Shown piece after piece: positions 42,437-50,382 of a stretch of 50,382 nucleotides of DNA. The notes under the pieces are model-generated. The model had not been told where the DNA came from. It did not search any database and worked only from the letters and a program-made list of their open reading frames with translations. Source of the DNA: Planctomycetota bacterium (GTDB taxonomy: Bacteria; Planctomycetota; UBA1135); assembly GCA_030749235.1 (NCBI GenBank), contig JASMKM010000014.1, positions 1 to 50,382 of the forward strand. Reading direction: 5' to 3'. Numbering within the stretch: position 1 is the stretch's first letter; each line of letters opens with the position of its first letter. Both the position numbers and the translations under genes were made by a program.

Positions 42437-42472
42437 GCGGCGATAGGATAATGACTGCACGAGAGTTCGTCC

Positions 42473-43273
42473 ATGCACAAGCATAAAATTGCGGCCTTCC
42501 CATTCGACGTTCGCCCCGGCGAAGTCGCGACTAACTTGAGGTCCGCCTTGGCTGCGGTGGAACAAGCTGCAAGTTCCGGCGCTGAGTTGTTGGTGTTGCC
42601 GGAGAAGTGGACGACTTCCTTCCTGCCGAGTTTTTCTACGGCCATGCGCGAAGACAGCGAAGCGGCCCTGATGGAGTTGCACAAGTTCGCGCTGTCCAAG
42701 GACCTGACGGTGGTCGGCTCCGCACCTGGTGGGGACGGCGACAAGCCTAGCAACGAGTTGCACTTCCTCGGTGCTGCCGGCGACTTGCGTCCTTATCGCA
42801 AGCGCATGTTGTTCTCACCGACGGGGGAAGGGCGTCAGGTGAATCGTGGCACCGAGATGCCCGCCACCATCGAGACCCCGATTGGCAAGGTCTGCGCCCT
42901 AATCTGTTACGACCTGCGCTTTCCAGAAGTTTGCCGCCCAGCTCTATACGACCAAGCTGACCTACTGGTGTGCTGCGCGCAATGGCCCAACCCGCGTGTA
43001 AGTATCTTCGAGTTGATGTCGCGCAGCCGCGCCGCCGAGAACCAGTTGTGGACGATCAGCTGCAATCGCGCCGGCATCGCCGGCCTCGACGAGAAGTTGA
43101 TGGAGTTCCCGGGCATGGCCCTATGCGTGGATCCTCTCGGCGAGATCAGCGCCCGTGTTGACGATGGCAGCCTATTGATCTGCGAAGTCGATTACGCCCA
43201 AGCCGACAAGGTGCGCAAGATCTTGCCGCTGGCTCGCGACCTGCAGAAAGCAGGCCTGTGGGCGCGGGATTGA
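42473..43273 (+). CDS. Carbon-nitrogen hydrolase (nitrilase superfamily, omega-amidase-like)
   Basis: This cytoplasmic amidase has 266 residues. The Glu-Lys-Cys catalytic triad is clear: Glu44 (LPEKW), Lys110 (YRKRML) and Cys145 (ICYDLRFPE). The motif CYDLRFPE and the overall length are typical of the Nit2/omega-amidase group that hydrolyses dicarboxylic-acid monoamides, but substrate cannot be fixed by sequence. It has its own promoter-like TAGGAT box with a short leader. Confidence 0.9.
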   Translation: MHKHKIAAFPFDVRPGEVATNLRSALAAVEQAASSGAELLVLPEKWTTSFLPSFSTAMREDSEAALMELHKFALSKDLTVVGSAPGGDGDKPSNELHFLGAAGDLRPYRKRMLFSPTGEGRQVNRGTEMPATIETPIGKVCALICYDLRFPEVCRPALYDQADLLVCCAQWPNPRVSIFELMSRSRAAENQLWTISCNRAGIAGLDEKLMEFPGMALCVDPLGEISARVDDGSLLICEVDYAQADKVRKILPLARDLQKAGLWARD

Positions 43274-43418
43274 GTCTCCGAGATTCAGCTAGGGGCGGAT
43301 GTCTTCGCTCACCGCACCACCACAAAAATGCACTGTTTAAAGGTAATAGACGCGCTTCCGAATAGGCGACGCGACGGTAGGATATGCGGTTGATTCGACA
43401 TCACCCTGCCTCGAAATC

Positions 43419-44603
43419 ATGACTGAAGTCTACATCGTTAGTGCTTGTCGCACGCCCATCGGCCGCTTCCAAGGCGGCCTCTCCAAGTTCAAGGCACCTG
43501 CTTTGGGTGGCTTGGCCGTCAAGGAAGCACTTAGCCGCGCCGGTGTCGCCCCGGAAAAGGTCGATGAAGTGATTCTCGGTAATGTCCTGCAGGCGGGTGT
43601 GGGGCAGAACCCCGCTCGTCAAGCCGCACGCGCAGCCGGAATCCCAGACACCGTCGCTCCTTTCACAGTCAACAAGGTCTGTGGATCCGGCCTCAAGGCC
43701 GTGATGCTCGCTGCCCAGTCAATCAAGGCTGGCGATCACGACATCGTCGTTGCCGGTGGCATGGAATCGATGAGCTTAGCTCCTTATCTGTTGCCTTCAG
43801 CGCGTACCGGCGCTCGTTTGGGCGACACTCAGTTGGTCGACGCCATGGTCCACGACGGCCTATGGGATGTCTATTCCAACCAGCACATGGGCATGACTGG
43901 TGAGCTGGTCGCCGACGAATACGAAATCGATCGCGATGCCCAAGATGCCTTCGCTGCCGCTTCGCATCAGAAGGCTGCCGAAGCCTGGGCTGCGGGCAAG
44001 TTTGACGCGGAGGTCTTCTCCGTCGAAGTACCACAACGACGTGGCGAACCAGTCATCGTTAAGTCCGACGAAGGCGTACGTGGCGAGACCACAGCCGATT
44101 CGTTGGCCAAGCTGCGCGCTGCCTTCAAGAAGGATGGTTCGGTGACCGCTGGTAACGCCTCGCAGATTTCCGATGGTGCTTGTGCCTTAGTCATCGCCTC
44201 GGCCGCTGCGGTCGAGAAGTACGGCCTCAAGCCTTTGGCCAAGATCACCGGTTACGCTGCCGGTGGCATGGCTCCTGAGTGGGTCATGATGGCACCGAAG
44301 GCTGCGGTCGAGAACCTCGAGCAAAAGACTGGCATCAGCCGCCAGGACTTCGACTTGATCGAGATGAACGAAGCCTTCTCCTCTGGCGCTTGCGCTCTGA
44401 TGAAGACTTTGGAGCTCGACCCCAACAAGGTCAACGTCAACGGCGGCGCCGTCGCCATCGGTCACCCGATCGGTGCTAGCGGTGCACGCATCCTGACCAC
44501 CCTAATCTATGCTCTCAAGGATCGCGGCCTCAAGAAAGGGCTCGCGGCCTTGTGCCTCGGCGGCGGCAATGCCGTGGCCACCTCGATTGAAATCTGTGAC
44601 TAG
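43419..44603 (+). CDS. Acetyl-CoA acetyltransferase (thiolase)
   Basis: The enzyme makes or cleaves acetoacetyl-CoA/3-ketoacyl-CoA. Its 394 residues include the acylation Cys88 (VNKVCGSGLK), GHPIGASGA with His349 and the C-terminal CLGGGNA with Cys379. The length and short loops fit biosynthetic-type thiolases (AtoB/PhaA-like). Six bases upstream of the dehydrogenase gene, it forms the first step of a four-carbon acyl-CoA pathway. A TAGGAT box lies at 43378-43383, leaving a leader of about 30 bases. Confidence 0.95.
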   Translation: MTEVYIVSACRTPIGRFQGGLSKFKAPALGGLAVKEALSRAGVAPEKVDEVILGNVLQAGVGQNPARQAARAAGIPDTVAPFTVNKVCGSGLKAVMLAAQSIKAGDHDIVVAGGMESMSLAPYLLPSARTGARLGDTQLVDAMVHDGLWDVYSNQHMGMTGELVADEYEIDRDAQDAFAAASHQKAAEAWAAGKFDAEVFSVEVPQRRGEPVIVKSDEGVRGETTADSLAKLRAAFKKDGSVTAGNASQISDGACALVIASAAAVEKYGLKPLAKITGYAAGGMAPEWVMMAPKAAVENLEQKTGISRQDFDLIEMNEAFSSGACALMKTLELDPNKVNVNGGAVAIGHPIGASGARILTTLIYALKDRGLKKGLAALCLGGGNAVATSIEICD

Positions 44604-44609
44604 AGAATC

Positions 44610-45464
44610 ATGACTGAATCCCTCAAAGTAGCTGTTATCGGTGCCGGAACCATGGGGAACGGCATCGCCCAAACCTTCGCCGCCTCTGGTCACACCGTGA
44701 ACCTGGTGGATGTAGCGCAGGATGGTTTGGATCGCGGTCTGGCCACGATCCGCAAGTCGCTGGATCGCTTTGTCAAGAAGGAGAAGCTGACCCAAGAGCA
44801 AACCGACGAGATCTTCGCGCGCATCAGCGGTTCCCTGGACATGGAGGCTGCAGTCTCAGATGTTGACATGGTGATCGAAGCTGTGTTCGAGAACGAGGCA
44901 GTGAAGAAGGACATCTTTGCCAAGCTGGACAAGGCCGCGCCTACGGGCTGCATCCTGGCGACCAACACTTCGTCGATTTCGATCACCTCAATCGCCAGTG
45001 CCACCAACCGGCCGCAGGATGTGGTCGGCATGCACTTCATGAACCCGGTGCCATTGATGAAGTTGGTGGAGTTAATCCGCGGCGAGAAGACTACCGATGA
45101 AGTGGTCGCGCGCACCAAGGCGATCGCCGAGGGCGTGGGCAAGACTGTCGGTGTAGCCGAGGATTACGCTGGCTTCATCGCCAACCGCATCCTGATGCCA
45201 ATGATCAACGAGGCCGCCTTCAGCCTTTACGAGGGTGTGGCTACCCGCGAGGACATCGACATTATTATGAAGCTCGGTATGAACCACCCGATGGGCCCGC
45301 TGACCCTTGCCGATTTTATCGGCATCGATGTTTGCGTGAACATTCTGGATTACATGTACGAGCAGTTCGGTGACCCGAAGTTCCGTTGCGCGCCGAACAT
45401 GCGCCGCATGGTCGCGGCTGGCAAGCTCGGACGTAAGGCTGGCGAAGGCTTCTACTCCTACTAG
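44610..45464 (+). CDS. 3-hydroxybutyryl-CoA dehydrogenase
   Basis: This NAD-dependent enzyme converts acetoacetyl-CoA and 3-hydroxybutyryl-CoA. Its 284 residues carry a Rossmann motif GAGTMG (11-16), the catalytic-His segment GMHFMNPVP, and the C-terminal 3HCDH domain (DYAGFIANRILMPMINEA, NHPMGPLTLADFIGID). It is a single-function protein without a crotonase domain. It is cotranscribed with the thiolase and ends at a shared bidirectional terminator. A crotonase to complete the cycle is not in the window. Confidence 0.94.
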   Translation: MTESLKVAVIGAGTMGNGIAQTFAASGHTVNLVDVAQDGLDRGLATIRKSLDRFVKKEKLTQEQTDEIFARISGSLDMEAAVSDVDMVIEAVFENEAVKKDIFAKLDKAAPTGCILATNTSSISITSIASATNRPQDVVGMHFMNPVPLMKLVELIRGEKTTDEVVARTKAIAEGVGKTVGVAEDYAGFIANRILMPMINEAAFSLYEGVATREDIDIIMKLGMNHPMGPLTLADFIGIDVCVNILDYMYEQFGDPKFRCAPNMRRMVAAGKLGRKAGEGFYSY

Positions 45465-45508
45465 GCAAGGCCAGTCATCCTTGCTTGAGGGTGATTGCTC
45501 GGAATGCG

Positions 45509-45537
45509 AAAAGCCGCAGTCGCAGCTGCGGCTTTTT
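45509..45537. terminator. Bidirectional terminator between the dehydrogenase and the sulfatase-like gene
   Basis: AAAAGCCGCAG (45509-45519) / CTGCGGCTTTT with a six-base loop; A run on one side and T run on the other, so it can end transcripts from both convergent genes. Confidence 0.92.
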
Positions 45538-45563
45538 CTATTGGATGCTTCGATCGAGGCGCT

Positions 45564-47480
45564 CTACTCGACGTAACCGAGTTGGTCGAAGGCCGCCTGC
45601 TGAAATGCCGAACGTTCGATGCCGGTTTGTCGACCAGCCCAAGTGTCGCGGTCGACGTAGGTACCGATCAGCGGCAATATGCTATTGGCCGCGTCGGGAT
45701 CCTTGAGCAGCAGGTTGGTACCTTCGGTCGGGTCGGCGTTGAGATCGAACAAGGCGGTGGCTTCGACGAAACCATCGCTATCCTCGTTCTCCTTGGTCCA
45801 GTTGCCAATCCACTTCATACCGGTGCCGTCATAGACTGCAATCTGTCGGTTATCGGTGGCGACGAAGGGGCGCACCAACGGCGGCAACAGCATCGAGCGG
45901 CCGGCCATGCCTTGTGGAGATTCGATGCCCGCTAGGTGCAGCAAAGTGGCTGGAACATCATCCACTCCTGGAATGGTGCCCTGCAATTCACCTGGAGTCA
46001 CGCCCTTGCCCCACACCATGAAGGGCACCTCGAGGTTCTTCTGGAACATCGAGTTAGCATGCTCCATGAAATCGTGTTCGCCGAACTGCTCGCCATGGTC
46101 GCCTGTGAACAGCACCACATAGGGACGCTTGCTTGCGTCGGCGCGCGCAAAGATTTCCTTCAGCTTGTTGTCGACGTGGATCATCTCTTCGAGATAGACC
46201 AGCCGGTAATACTCCAAGGTGGCAGCGGCGACTTCTGCGCTGATCTCGTCGTGTTGCAGGGCGTGCTCCAGGTCACGCACCATCTCGAAGGAGATTTTGG
46301 CCTGGTTGTTTGGCAGGAATCGTTCGGGAACGGCAGCGGCAGCACCATTCGAGAGCACACCGCGGATGTGCGGTGGTGGTCCATAAGCCACATGCGGATC
46401 GAGCATGTGGATAAAGTAGAAGAATGGCCGCTCGTTGTTGTAGAAGGCGTCGAGTTGCGGCATCACCACGTCGGTCACGCGATCGGCGAAGGGGATGGCC
46501 TTCACCTTGACCATTTCGCGCGCGAAGATGCCGGCAAACAGTCTGCCGGCGCTGTCCGGTGACACGAACATGCCCAGCCATGTGTGCGGCGCGACGGTGG
46601 TGCTGATCAACTCAGAATAGACCGCCAGACCGATTGGCTTGTCCGAGAAGATGTCGAAACCGCGGTGCATGCCGGTGGCCGACGAAATCAGTGCATTGGA
46701 AATCACCGCAGCGGTATTCCAACCGGCTTCCTGGAAAACTTCGGAGACCAGCGGCAAGGATGGATCCGGCAGGTCGATGTTGGAGCGCACCCCATGTTCC
46801 ATGGCATCCACGCCGGTTAGCATGCCGACATGCCCAGGCAGGGTTTGGTTGCTACACGACAACGCATAGGTGGCCCACATTGATTCGCCAATCTTGCCCT
46901 GCAGGAAGGGCAGGGGGGCGGTGGAATCGCCCTCGAGATTGGGGTCATCGACAATCACGTCGGCCCGCAAGGTGTCGATGCTGATTAGAAAGACGTCGAT
47001 ACCGGTCGGTATCGGGCGCGGATCGCTGGCTGCGACATAGGTGTTGGGCGTCAGGCTGGTGGCCGAGCTGGGCAAAAAAGGGCTAATTGCGACGAAGCCC
47101 ATGCAAAATAGGGTGAAGCAGACCCGGACCGGGCCGACCGGCGTAAAGTGTTTGCTAATGGGGAAATAACCGATTCCACTTAGCAGGGCTGCGGCAAAAA
47201 AATTGTATGGACTTGGGATCCATGCCATCAACAGCGGTGCCAGACCGATGGCGATGCCCACCCAGAAGGCCACATGGCCGACATCCTTGAGGCATTTCGC
47301 CAGGACCAGCAGCATTAGGTAGGCCGGTACCGCAGCAGCCCACGCGCCAATCAAGGCGAACCCCATCAATTCGCGGCGCAACAAGACCTGCGGGGAGGAG
47401 AACTGGAAGCAGCCGTCAATCAAGGCGATTACGGAGCATCCCGCCAACAGGGCGAAGCCGGTCGTCAACAAGGTCTTCAT
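45564..47480 (-). CDS. Membrane-anchored sulfatase-like hydrolase (alkaline phosphatase superfamily)
   Basis: The protein has 638 residues. About four N-terminal transmembrane segments (~5-25, 38-62, 68-88, 92-108, and a further one near 118-135) are followed by a periplasmic sulfatase-fold domain (~160-560): FLISIDTLRAD (metal Asp169), and a nucleophile region CSNQTLPGHVGMLTG in which Thr213 occupies the place of formylglycine, so it is not a formylglycine-type sulfatase. The layout resembles phosphoglycerol or phosphoethanolamine transferases, though shorter in the membrane part. Later motifs are FTGDHGEQFGEHDFMEH (metal ligands) and a C-terminal FDQLGYVE. The ATG is six bases after a TAAGAT box. 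It is convergent with the acyl-CoA genes and not obviously linked to them. Confidence 0.8.
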   Translation of the reverse strand: MKTLLTTGFALLAGCSVIALIDGCFQFSSPQVLLRRELMGFALIGAWAAAVPAYLMLLVLAKCLKDVGHVAFWVGIAIGLAPLLMAWIPSPYNFFAAALLSGIGYFPISKHFTPVGPVRVCFTLFCMGFVAISPFLPSSATSLTPNTYVAASDPRPIPTGIDVFLISIDTLRADVIVDDPNLEGDSTAPLPFLQGKIGESMWATYALSCSNQTLPGHVGMLTGVDAMEHGVRSNIDLPDPSLPLVSEVFQEAGWNTAAVISNALISSATGMHRGFDIFSDKPIGLAVYSELISTTVAPHTWLGMFVSPDSAGRLFAGIFAREMVKVKAIPFADRVTDVVMPQLDAFYNNERPFFYFIHMLDPHVAYGPPPHIRGVLSNGAAAAVPERFLPNNQAKISFEMVRDLEHALQHDEISAEVAAATLEYYRLVYLEEMIHVDNKLKEIFARADASKRPYVVLFTGDHGEQFGEHDFMEHANSMFQKNLEVPFMVWGKGVTPGELQGTIPGVDDVPATLLHLAGIESPQGMAGRSMLLPPLVRPFVATDNRQIAVYDGTGMKWIGNWTKENEDSDGFVEATALFDLNADPTEGTNLLLKDPDAANSILPLIGTYVDRDTWAGRQTGIERSAFQQAAFDQLGYVE

Positions 47481-47486
47481 CTCAGA

Positions 47487-47492
47487 ATCTTA
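47487..47492 (-). promoter_or_regulatory. -10 box (TAAGAT) for a leaderless sulfatase-like transcript
   Basis: TAAGAT on the minus strand is followed by six bases (TCTGAG) and the ATG at 47480. Confidence 0.55.
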
Positions 47493-47566
47493 TCATTCCC
47501 GCATTGTGGGCAGTCGAGGCTGATAGGCAGACGTACAATGACTGTCTTTCCTAAGCTGGAATAAAC

Positions 47567-48703
47567 ATGGAATTCGACCTCTCAGAAGACCTTGAAATGA
47601 TCCGCGACTCCGCCCGGGAGTTCGCCGATCGCTCGCTCCGTCCCCACGCTGCGCGTAGGGATGCGGAAGAAAAATTCCCAACAGAAGCCATCCAAGAGGC
47701 AGCCGAAAACGGTTTTTTGGGTCTGACCGTGCCGGAGGAGTTTGGCGGCGCTGGCCTCGGCAACCTGCATGGTGCGGTGATGCTCGAGGAACTCAACGCG
47801 GCCGATGCCTCGGTCGGCGTGACCATCTCGGTGCACATATCCCTGGTCTGCTCCTTGCTGGCCAAGCATGGCACGCCTGAGCTGCAGGCCAAATACCTGC
47901 CACGTCTTGCCACTGGCGAAATGGTCGGCGCCTACTGCCTGACTGAACCGCAAGCTGGCTCCGACGCTGCTTCGGTGCGCACCGCCGCTAAGCGTGTCGA
48001 CGGTGGTTGGGAACTTACAGGTACCAAGTCGTGGATCACTACTGGTGAGACATGCGGGCTAATGGTGGTCTACGCAGTCACCGATTCCAACGTCAAGCCT
48101 GGCTCTGGCATCACTGCATTCATGGTCGAGAGGTCCTACGACGGCGTTTCTGTCGGCAAGAAGGAGGAGAAGCTCGGCTTGCGTGCATCCTCGACCACCG
48201 AGATTATTCTCGATGGCGTCTTTGTGCCGGACGAGAACATCGTCGGCGAGGTCAACAGGGGCTTCAAAATTGCCCTCGACACGCTCGATGGCGGTCGCAT
48301 CGGCATCGCTTCGCAGGCCATCGGTATCCACCGCGCCTGCTTGGAGGCCTCGATCAAGTACGCCAGTGAGCGCGAGCAGTTCGGCAAGCCGCTTGACCGG
48401 TTCCAGGCCGTGAGTTTCATGCTGGCTGACATGGCGACGGAGTTGGACGCCGCCCGCCTGTTGGTGCATCGCGCCGCTTGGCTGCGTGACCAAGGCAAGG
48501 TGGCTACCAAGGAATGCTCGATGGCCAAGCTGTTTGCTTCCCGTGCCTGCAACAAGGCCGCGATCGACGCCGTACAGATTCACGGTGGTGCCGGCTACAC
48601 CAAGGAGTTCGATGTGGAGCGCTACTACCGCGACGCTCGCATCACTGAAATCTACGAAGGCGCTACCGACATCCAGCGTATCGTCATCTCGAGGAACCTG
48701 TAG
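47567..48703 (+). CDS. Acyl-CoA dehydrogenase 1 (short-chain/butyryl type)
   Basis: This FAD enzyme introduces the alpha-beta double bond in acyl-CoA. Its 378 residues show the family signatures: YCLTEPQAGSDA (FAD/substrate loop), SWITTG, and the C-terminal RYYRDARITEIYEGATDIQR with the catalytic-base Glu in IYEGA, the position used in butyryl-CoA dehydrogenases. A TACAAT box lies about 24 bases upstream of the ATG. Followed after 12 bases by a paralogous dehydrogenase, together with which it likely serves fatty- or amino-acid-derived acyl-CoA oxidation. Confidence 0.94.
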   Translation: MEFDLSEDLEMIRDSAREFADRSLRPHAARRDAEEKFPTEAIQEAAENGFLGLTVPEEFGGAGLGNLHGAVMLEELNAADASVGVTISVHISLVCSLLAKHGTPELQAKYLPRLATGEMVGAYCLTEPQAGSDAASVRTAAKRVDGGWELTGTKSWITTGETCGLMVVYAVTDSNVKPGSGITAFMVERSYDGVSVGKKEEKLGLRASSTTEIILDGVFVPDENIVGEVNRGFKIALDTLDGGRIGIASQAIGIHRACLEASIKYASEREQFGKPLDRFQAVSFMLADMATELDAARLLVHRAAWLRDQGKVATKECSMAKLFASRACNKAAIDAVQIHGGAGYTKEFDVERYYRDARITEIYEGATDIQRIVISRNL

Positions 48704-48715
48704 GAGACTTCGATC

Positions 48716-49879
48716 ATGGAATCCATCCAAACGAACTTTGACCTGACCGAAGAGCAGGAGATGATCCGCGACACCGTGCGGCGTTTTGCCAACGAGGTCG
48801 TCGCCCCGGGTGCCGCCTACGCCGATGAACACAAACAGCTCAACGAGGAAGCGTGGAAAGGCATGTGTGAGTTGGGATTGGCTGGCCTGCCTTTTTCTGA
48901 GGAGTGTGGCGGTACCGGGCTCGACAACCTGTCCTACATCATTGCGGTGGAGGAATTGTCACGAGTGTGCGGCAGCACCGGCCTGACCTTGGCCGCGCAT
49001 GTGTCGCTCGGTACTTGGCCGATTTACGAGTTCGGCTCGCAGGCGCTGAAGGATCGCTACCTGCCCGGCCTGTGCAGCGGCGAGTTCATGGGTGCCTATG
49101 GCTTGACTGAACCCAACGCTGGATCGGATTCAGCTGGCACCCAGACAACCGCGGTCCTGGACGGCGATGAATACATCATCAACGGTGCCAAGTGCTTCAT
49201 CACCAACGGTTCCTATGCCAAGAGCTTTGTAATCACCGTTCAGACCGACAAGTCGCTCGGTGCCAAGGGCATTATGGCGATGGTCATCGACCGCGATCAA
49301 CCTGGCTTCACTATCGAGAAAGGTGAGGAGAAACTTGGCATGCGAGGTTCCGATTGGGTCAACCTGATCTTCAAGGATTGCCGTCTGCCGAAGGATGCAG
49401 TACTCGGGGAAGAAGGCAACGGTTTCGCCACCTTCATGAAGACTCTCGAGGGTGGTCGCATCTCAATCGGTGCGTTGAGCTTGGGCATTGCCCAAGGCGC
49501 TTTGGATCAGGCCTTGAAGTATGCCAACGAAAGAATCCAGTTCGGCAAGCCATTGGCGCACCACCAGGCGGTCGCCTTCAAGCTGGCCGATATGGAAACC
49601 GAGATTCAGGCTTCGCGCCATATGGTCTACCACGCCGCGCGCCTGAAGGATGCAGGTCGTCCTTATGGCATCGAGGCTTCGGCAGCCAAGTACATGGCGT
49701 CGGAAGTCGCGATGCGCTGCACCTACGAGGCGATTCAAATCTTCGGCGGCAACGGTTACTCGCGTGAGTACCCGGTCGAGCGCATGTACCGCGACGCAAA
49801 GCTGTGCGTAATCGGTGAAGGCACATCCGAGGTCCAGAAGATCATCATCTCGCGCGACCTGTTGCGCCGGCTGAAGTAG
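48716..49879 (+). CDS. Acyl-CoA dehydrogenase 2 (isovaleryl/short-branched type)
   Basis: This second flavin dehydrogenase has 387 residues and the same domain order: [19 protein letters not shown], and the C-terminal [20 protein letters not shown]. The GEGTSE variant of the active-site segment is common in isovaleryl- and branched-chain dehydrogenases, whose catalytic Glu often lies on another helix; specificity is therefore uncertain. It starts 12 bases after acyl-CoA dehydrogenase 1 and is followed after five bases by a metallo-beta-lactamase-fold gene. Confidence 0.93.
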   Translation: MESIQTNFDLTEEQEMIRDTVRRFANEVVAPGAAYADEHKQLNEEAWKGMCELGLAGLPFSEECGGTGLDNLSYIIAVEELSRVCGSTGLTLAAHVSLGTWPIYEFGSQALKDRYLPGLCSGEFMGAYGLTEPNAGSDSAGTQTTAVLDGDEYIINGAKCFITNGSYAKSFVITVQTDKSLGAKGIMAMVIDRDQPGFTIEKGEEKLGMRGSDWVNLIFKDCRLPKDAVLGEEGNGFATFMKTLEGGRISIGALSLGIAQGALDQALKYANERIQFGKPLAHHQAVAFKLADMETEIQASRHMVYHAARLKDAGRPYGIEASAAKYMASEVAMRCTYEAIQIFGGNGYSREYPVERMYRDAKLCVIGEGTSEVQKIIISRDLLRRLK

Positions 49880-49884
49880 ACGCG

Positions 49885-50382
49885 ATGGCTTCCCGTACGA
49901 TCCAGATTGGTGATTTCCGCATCACTGCGTTGAGCGACGCCAACTTCGCGCTCGACGGCGGCGCAATGTTCGGCGTGGTGCCTCGCGTGATGTGGGAGCG
50001 GATGACTCCAGTCAACGAGGACCACACGATCCCCCTGGCCACCAACCCCTTTCTGGTCGAGGGGAACGGTGTCAGGGTTGTCGTGGAGCCTGGCATGGGG
50101 CAGCGCTGGCCCGAACGTCAGCGCAAAATGTTCCACATCGACGGCACCGATGGACTTGAACTGACCGAATCGCTGCGCGCCGCTGGCGTGCAGCCTGAAG
50201 AGGTCACGCATTGCCTAATGTCGCACTGTCATTTTGATCACATCGGTGCTGCATGCGATGCCAAGGGTGAGCCGGTGTTTGCCAACGCCGAGCATTGGGC
50301 CGCCGAGATTGAGAAGCAGGCCATTCTGGCCAGCGCGCATCTACGCAAGGCTTCCTATCGCATTGAGGACCTGCAGCCGATT
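49885..50382 (+). CDS. Metallo-beta-lactamase-fold hydrolase, N-terminal part (cut by window end)
   Basis: The frame is open from ATG 49885 to the end of the window (166 residues). It contains the zinc motif SHCHFDHIG (His114, His116, Asp118, His119), preceded by TNPFLVEGNGVRVVVEPGMG, as in the quorum-quenching lactonase/MBL hydrolase group. It starts five bases after the acyl-CoA dehydrogenase gene, so it is in the same operon and may hydrolyse a thioester or lactone; the substrate is not determinable. Confidence 0.85.
   Translation, partial: MASRTIQIGDFRITALSDANFALDGGAMFGVVPRVMWERMTPVNEDHTIPLATNPFLVEGNGVRVVVEPGMGQRWPERQRKMFHIDGTDGLELTESLRAAGVQPEEVTHCLMSHCHFDHIGAACDAKGEPVFANAEHWAAEIEKQAILASAHLRKASYRIEDLQPI

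Noticed and set aside
43378-43392. Leaderless start for the thiolase at TTG 43390, six bases after TAGGAT
   Set aside because: That TTG is out of frame with the thiolase, whose conserved N-terminus begins at ATG 43419.
45936-46562. Plus-strand frame of 208 residues opposite the sulfatase-like gene
   Set aside because: The minus strand carries the conserved sulfatase fold; the plus frame has a His/Val-rich shadow composition.
1-50382. Mobile elements, prophage, CRISPR array or toxin-antitoxin system
   Set aside because: No transposase, integrase, spaced direct repeats or recognisable toxin-antitoxin pair was seen anywhere in the window.

Overview
The window comes from a Gram-negative bacterium of moderately high GC. 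The evidence is a lipopolysaccharide-export permease pair (LptF/LptG), an outer-membrane beta-barrel porin, a Wza-like polysaccharide export lipoprotein and many lipobox signal peptides. The mix of arylsulfatase, several alkaline-phosphatase-superfamily enzymes, matrixin/TIG surface proteins and a Thermus-type narC-G-H-J-I-K operon would fit a Planctomycetota-like or similar aquatic lineage, but no rRNA or marker gene settles this. I see no mobile elements, integrases or CRISPR arrays.

Layout. 1-2.6 kb: the end of a phosphate-selective-type porin, a lipoprotein arylsulfatase and a small hypothetical protein. 2.7-6.5 kb: a ThrE-type exporter divergent from an OPT-family transporter with a small membrane partner. 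6.5-11.25 kb: an operon of moaA (molybdopterin synthesis), a membrane histidine kinase with a cysteine-cluster PAS domain, and an NtrC-type sigma-54 activator. 11.25-11.8 kb, opposite strand: an AhpD-like peroxidase-family gene whose CxxC motif reads Cys-His-Tyr-TGA, so it is very probably a selenoprotein. 12.05-22.5 kb: a canonical sigma-54 promoter followed by narC-narG-narH-narJ-narI-narK-narK2 and a strong terminator. This is a complete respiratory nitrate reductase with chaperone, cytochrome and two transporters; the MoaA product and the adjacent two-component pair plausibly supply its cofactor and its control.

22.6-29.7 kb: a Met/Asp-rich lipoprotein, a phosphopantetheinyl transferase behind a short unannotated leaderless ORF, a secreted protein plus a matrixin/TIG metalloprotease, a phosphodiesterase lipoprotein and a universal stress protein. 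29.7-42.3 kb: an exonuclease, then a surface-glycan and envelope region (flippase, two phosphodiesterase-superfamily proteins without signal peptides, PIG-L deacetylase, Wza-like protein, LPS-kinase-like protein, LptF/LptG, TPR lipoprotein). 42.3-50.4 kb: tRNA-Ala(CGC), a nitrilase-family amidase, then acyl-CoA metabolism (thiolase, 3-hydroxyacyl-CoA dehydrogenase, two acyl-CoA dehydrogenases, start of a metallo-beta-lactamase-fold protein), interrupted by a convergent membrane sulfatase-like gene.

Two features cut across the window. First, eight genes start exactly six bases after a TANNNT-like -10 box and lack a Shine-Dalgarno sequence, so they are probably transcribed as leaderless mRNAs, while operon-internal genes do carry ribosome binding sites. 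Second, five alkaline-phosphatase-superfamily enzymes occur here with different nucleophile residues (formylglycine-type Cys, Ser, Ser, Thr, Thr). The most interesting single item is the selenoprotein candidate.
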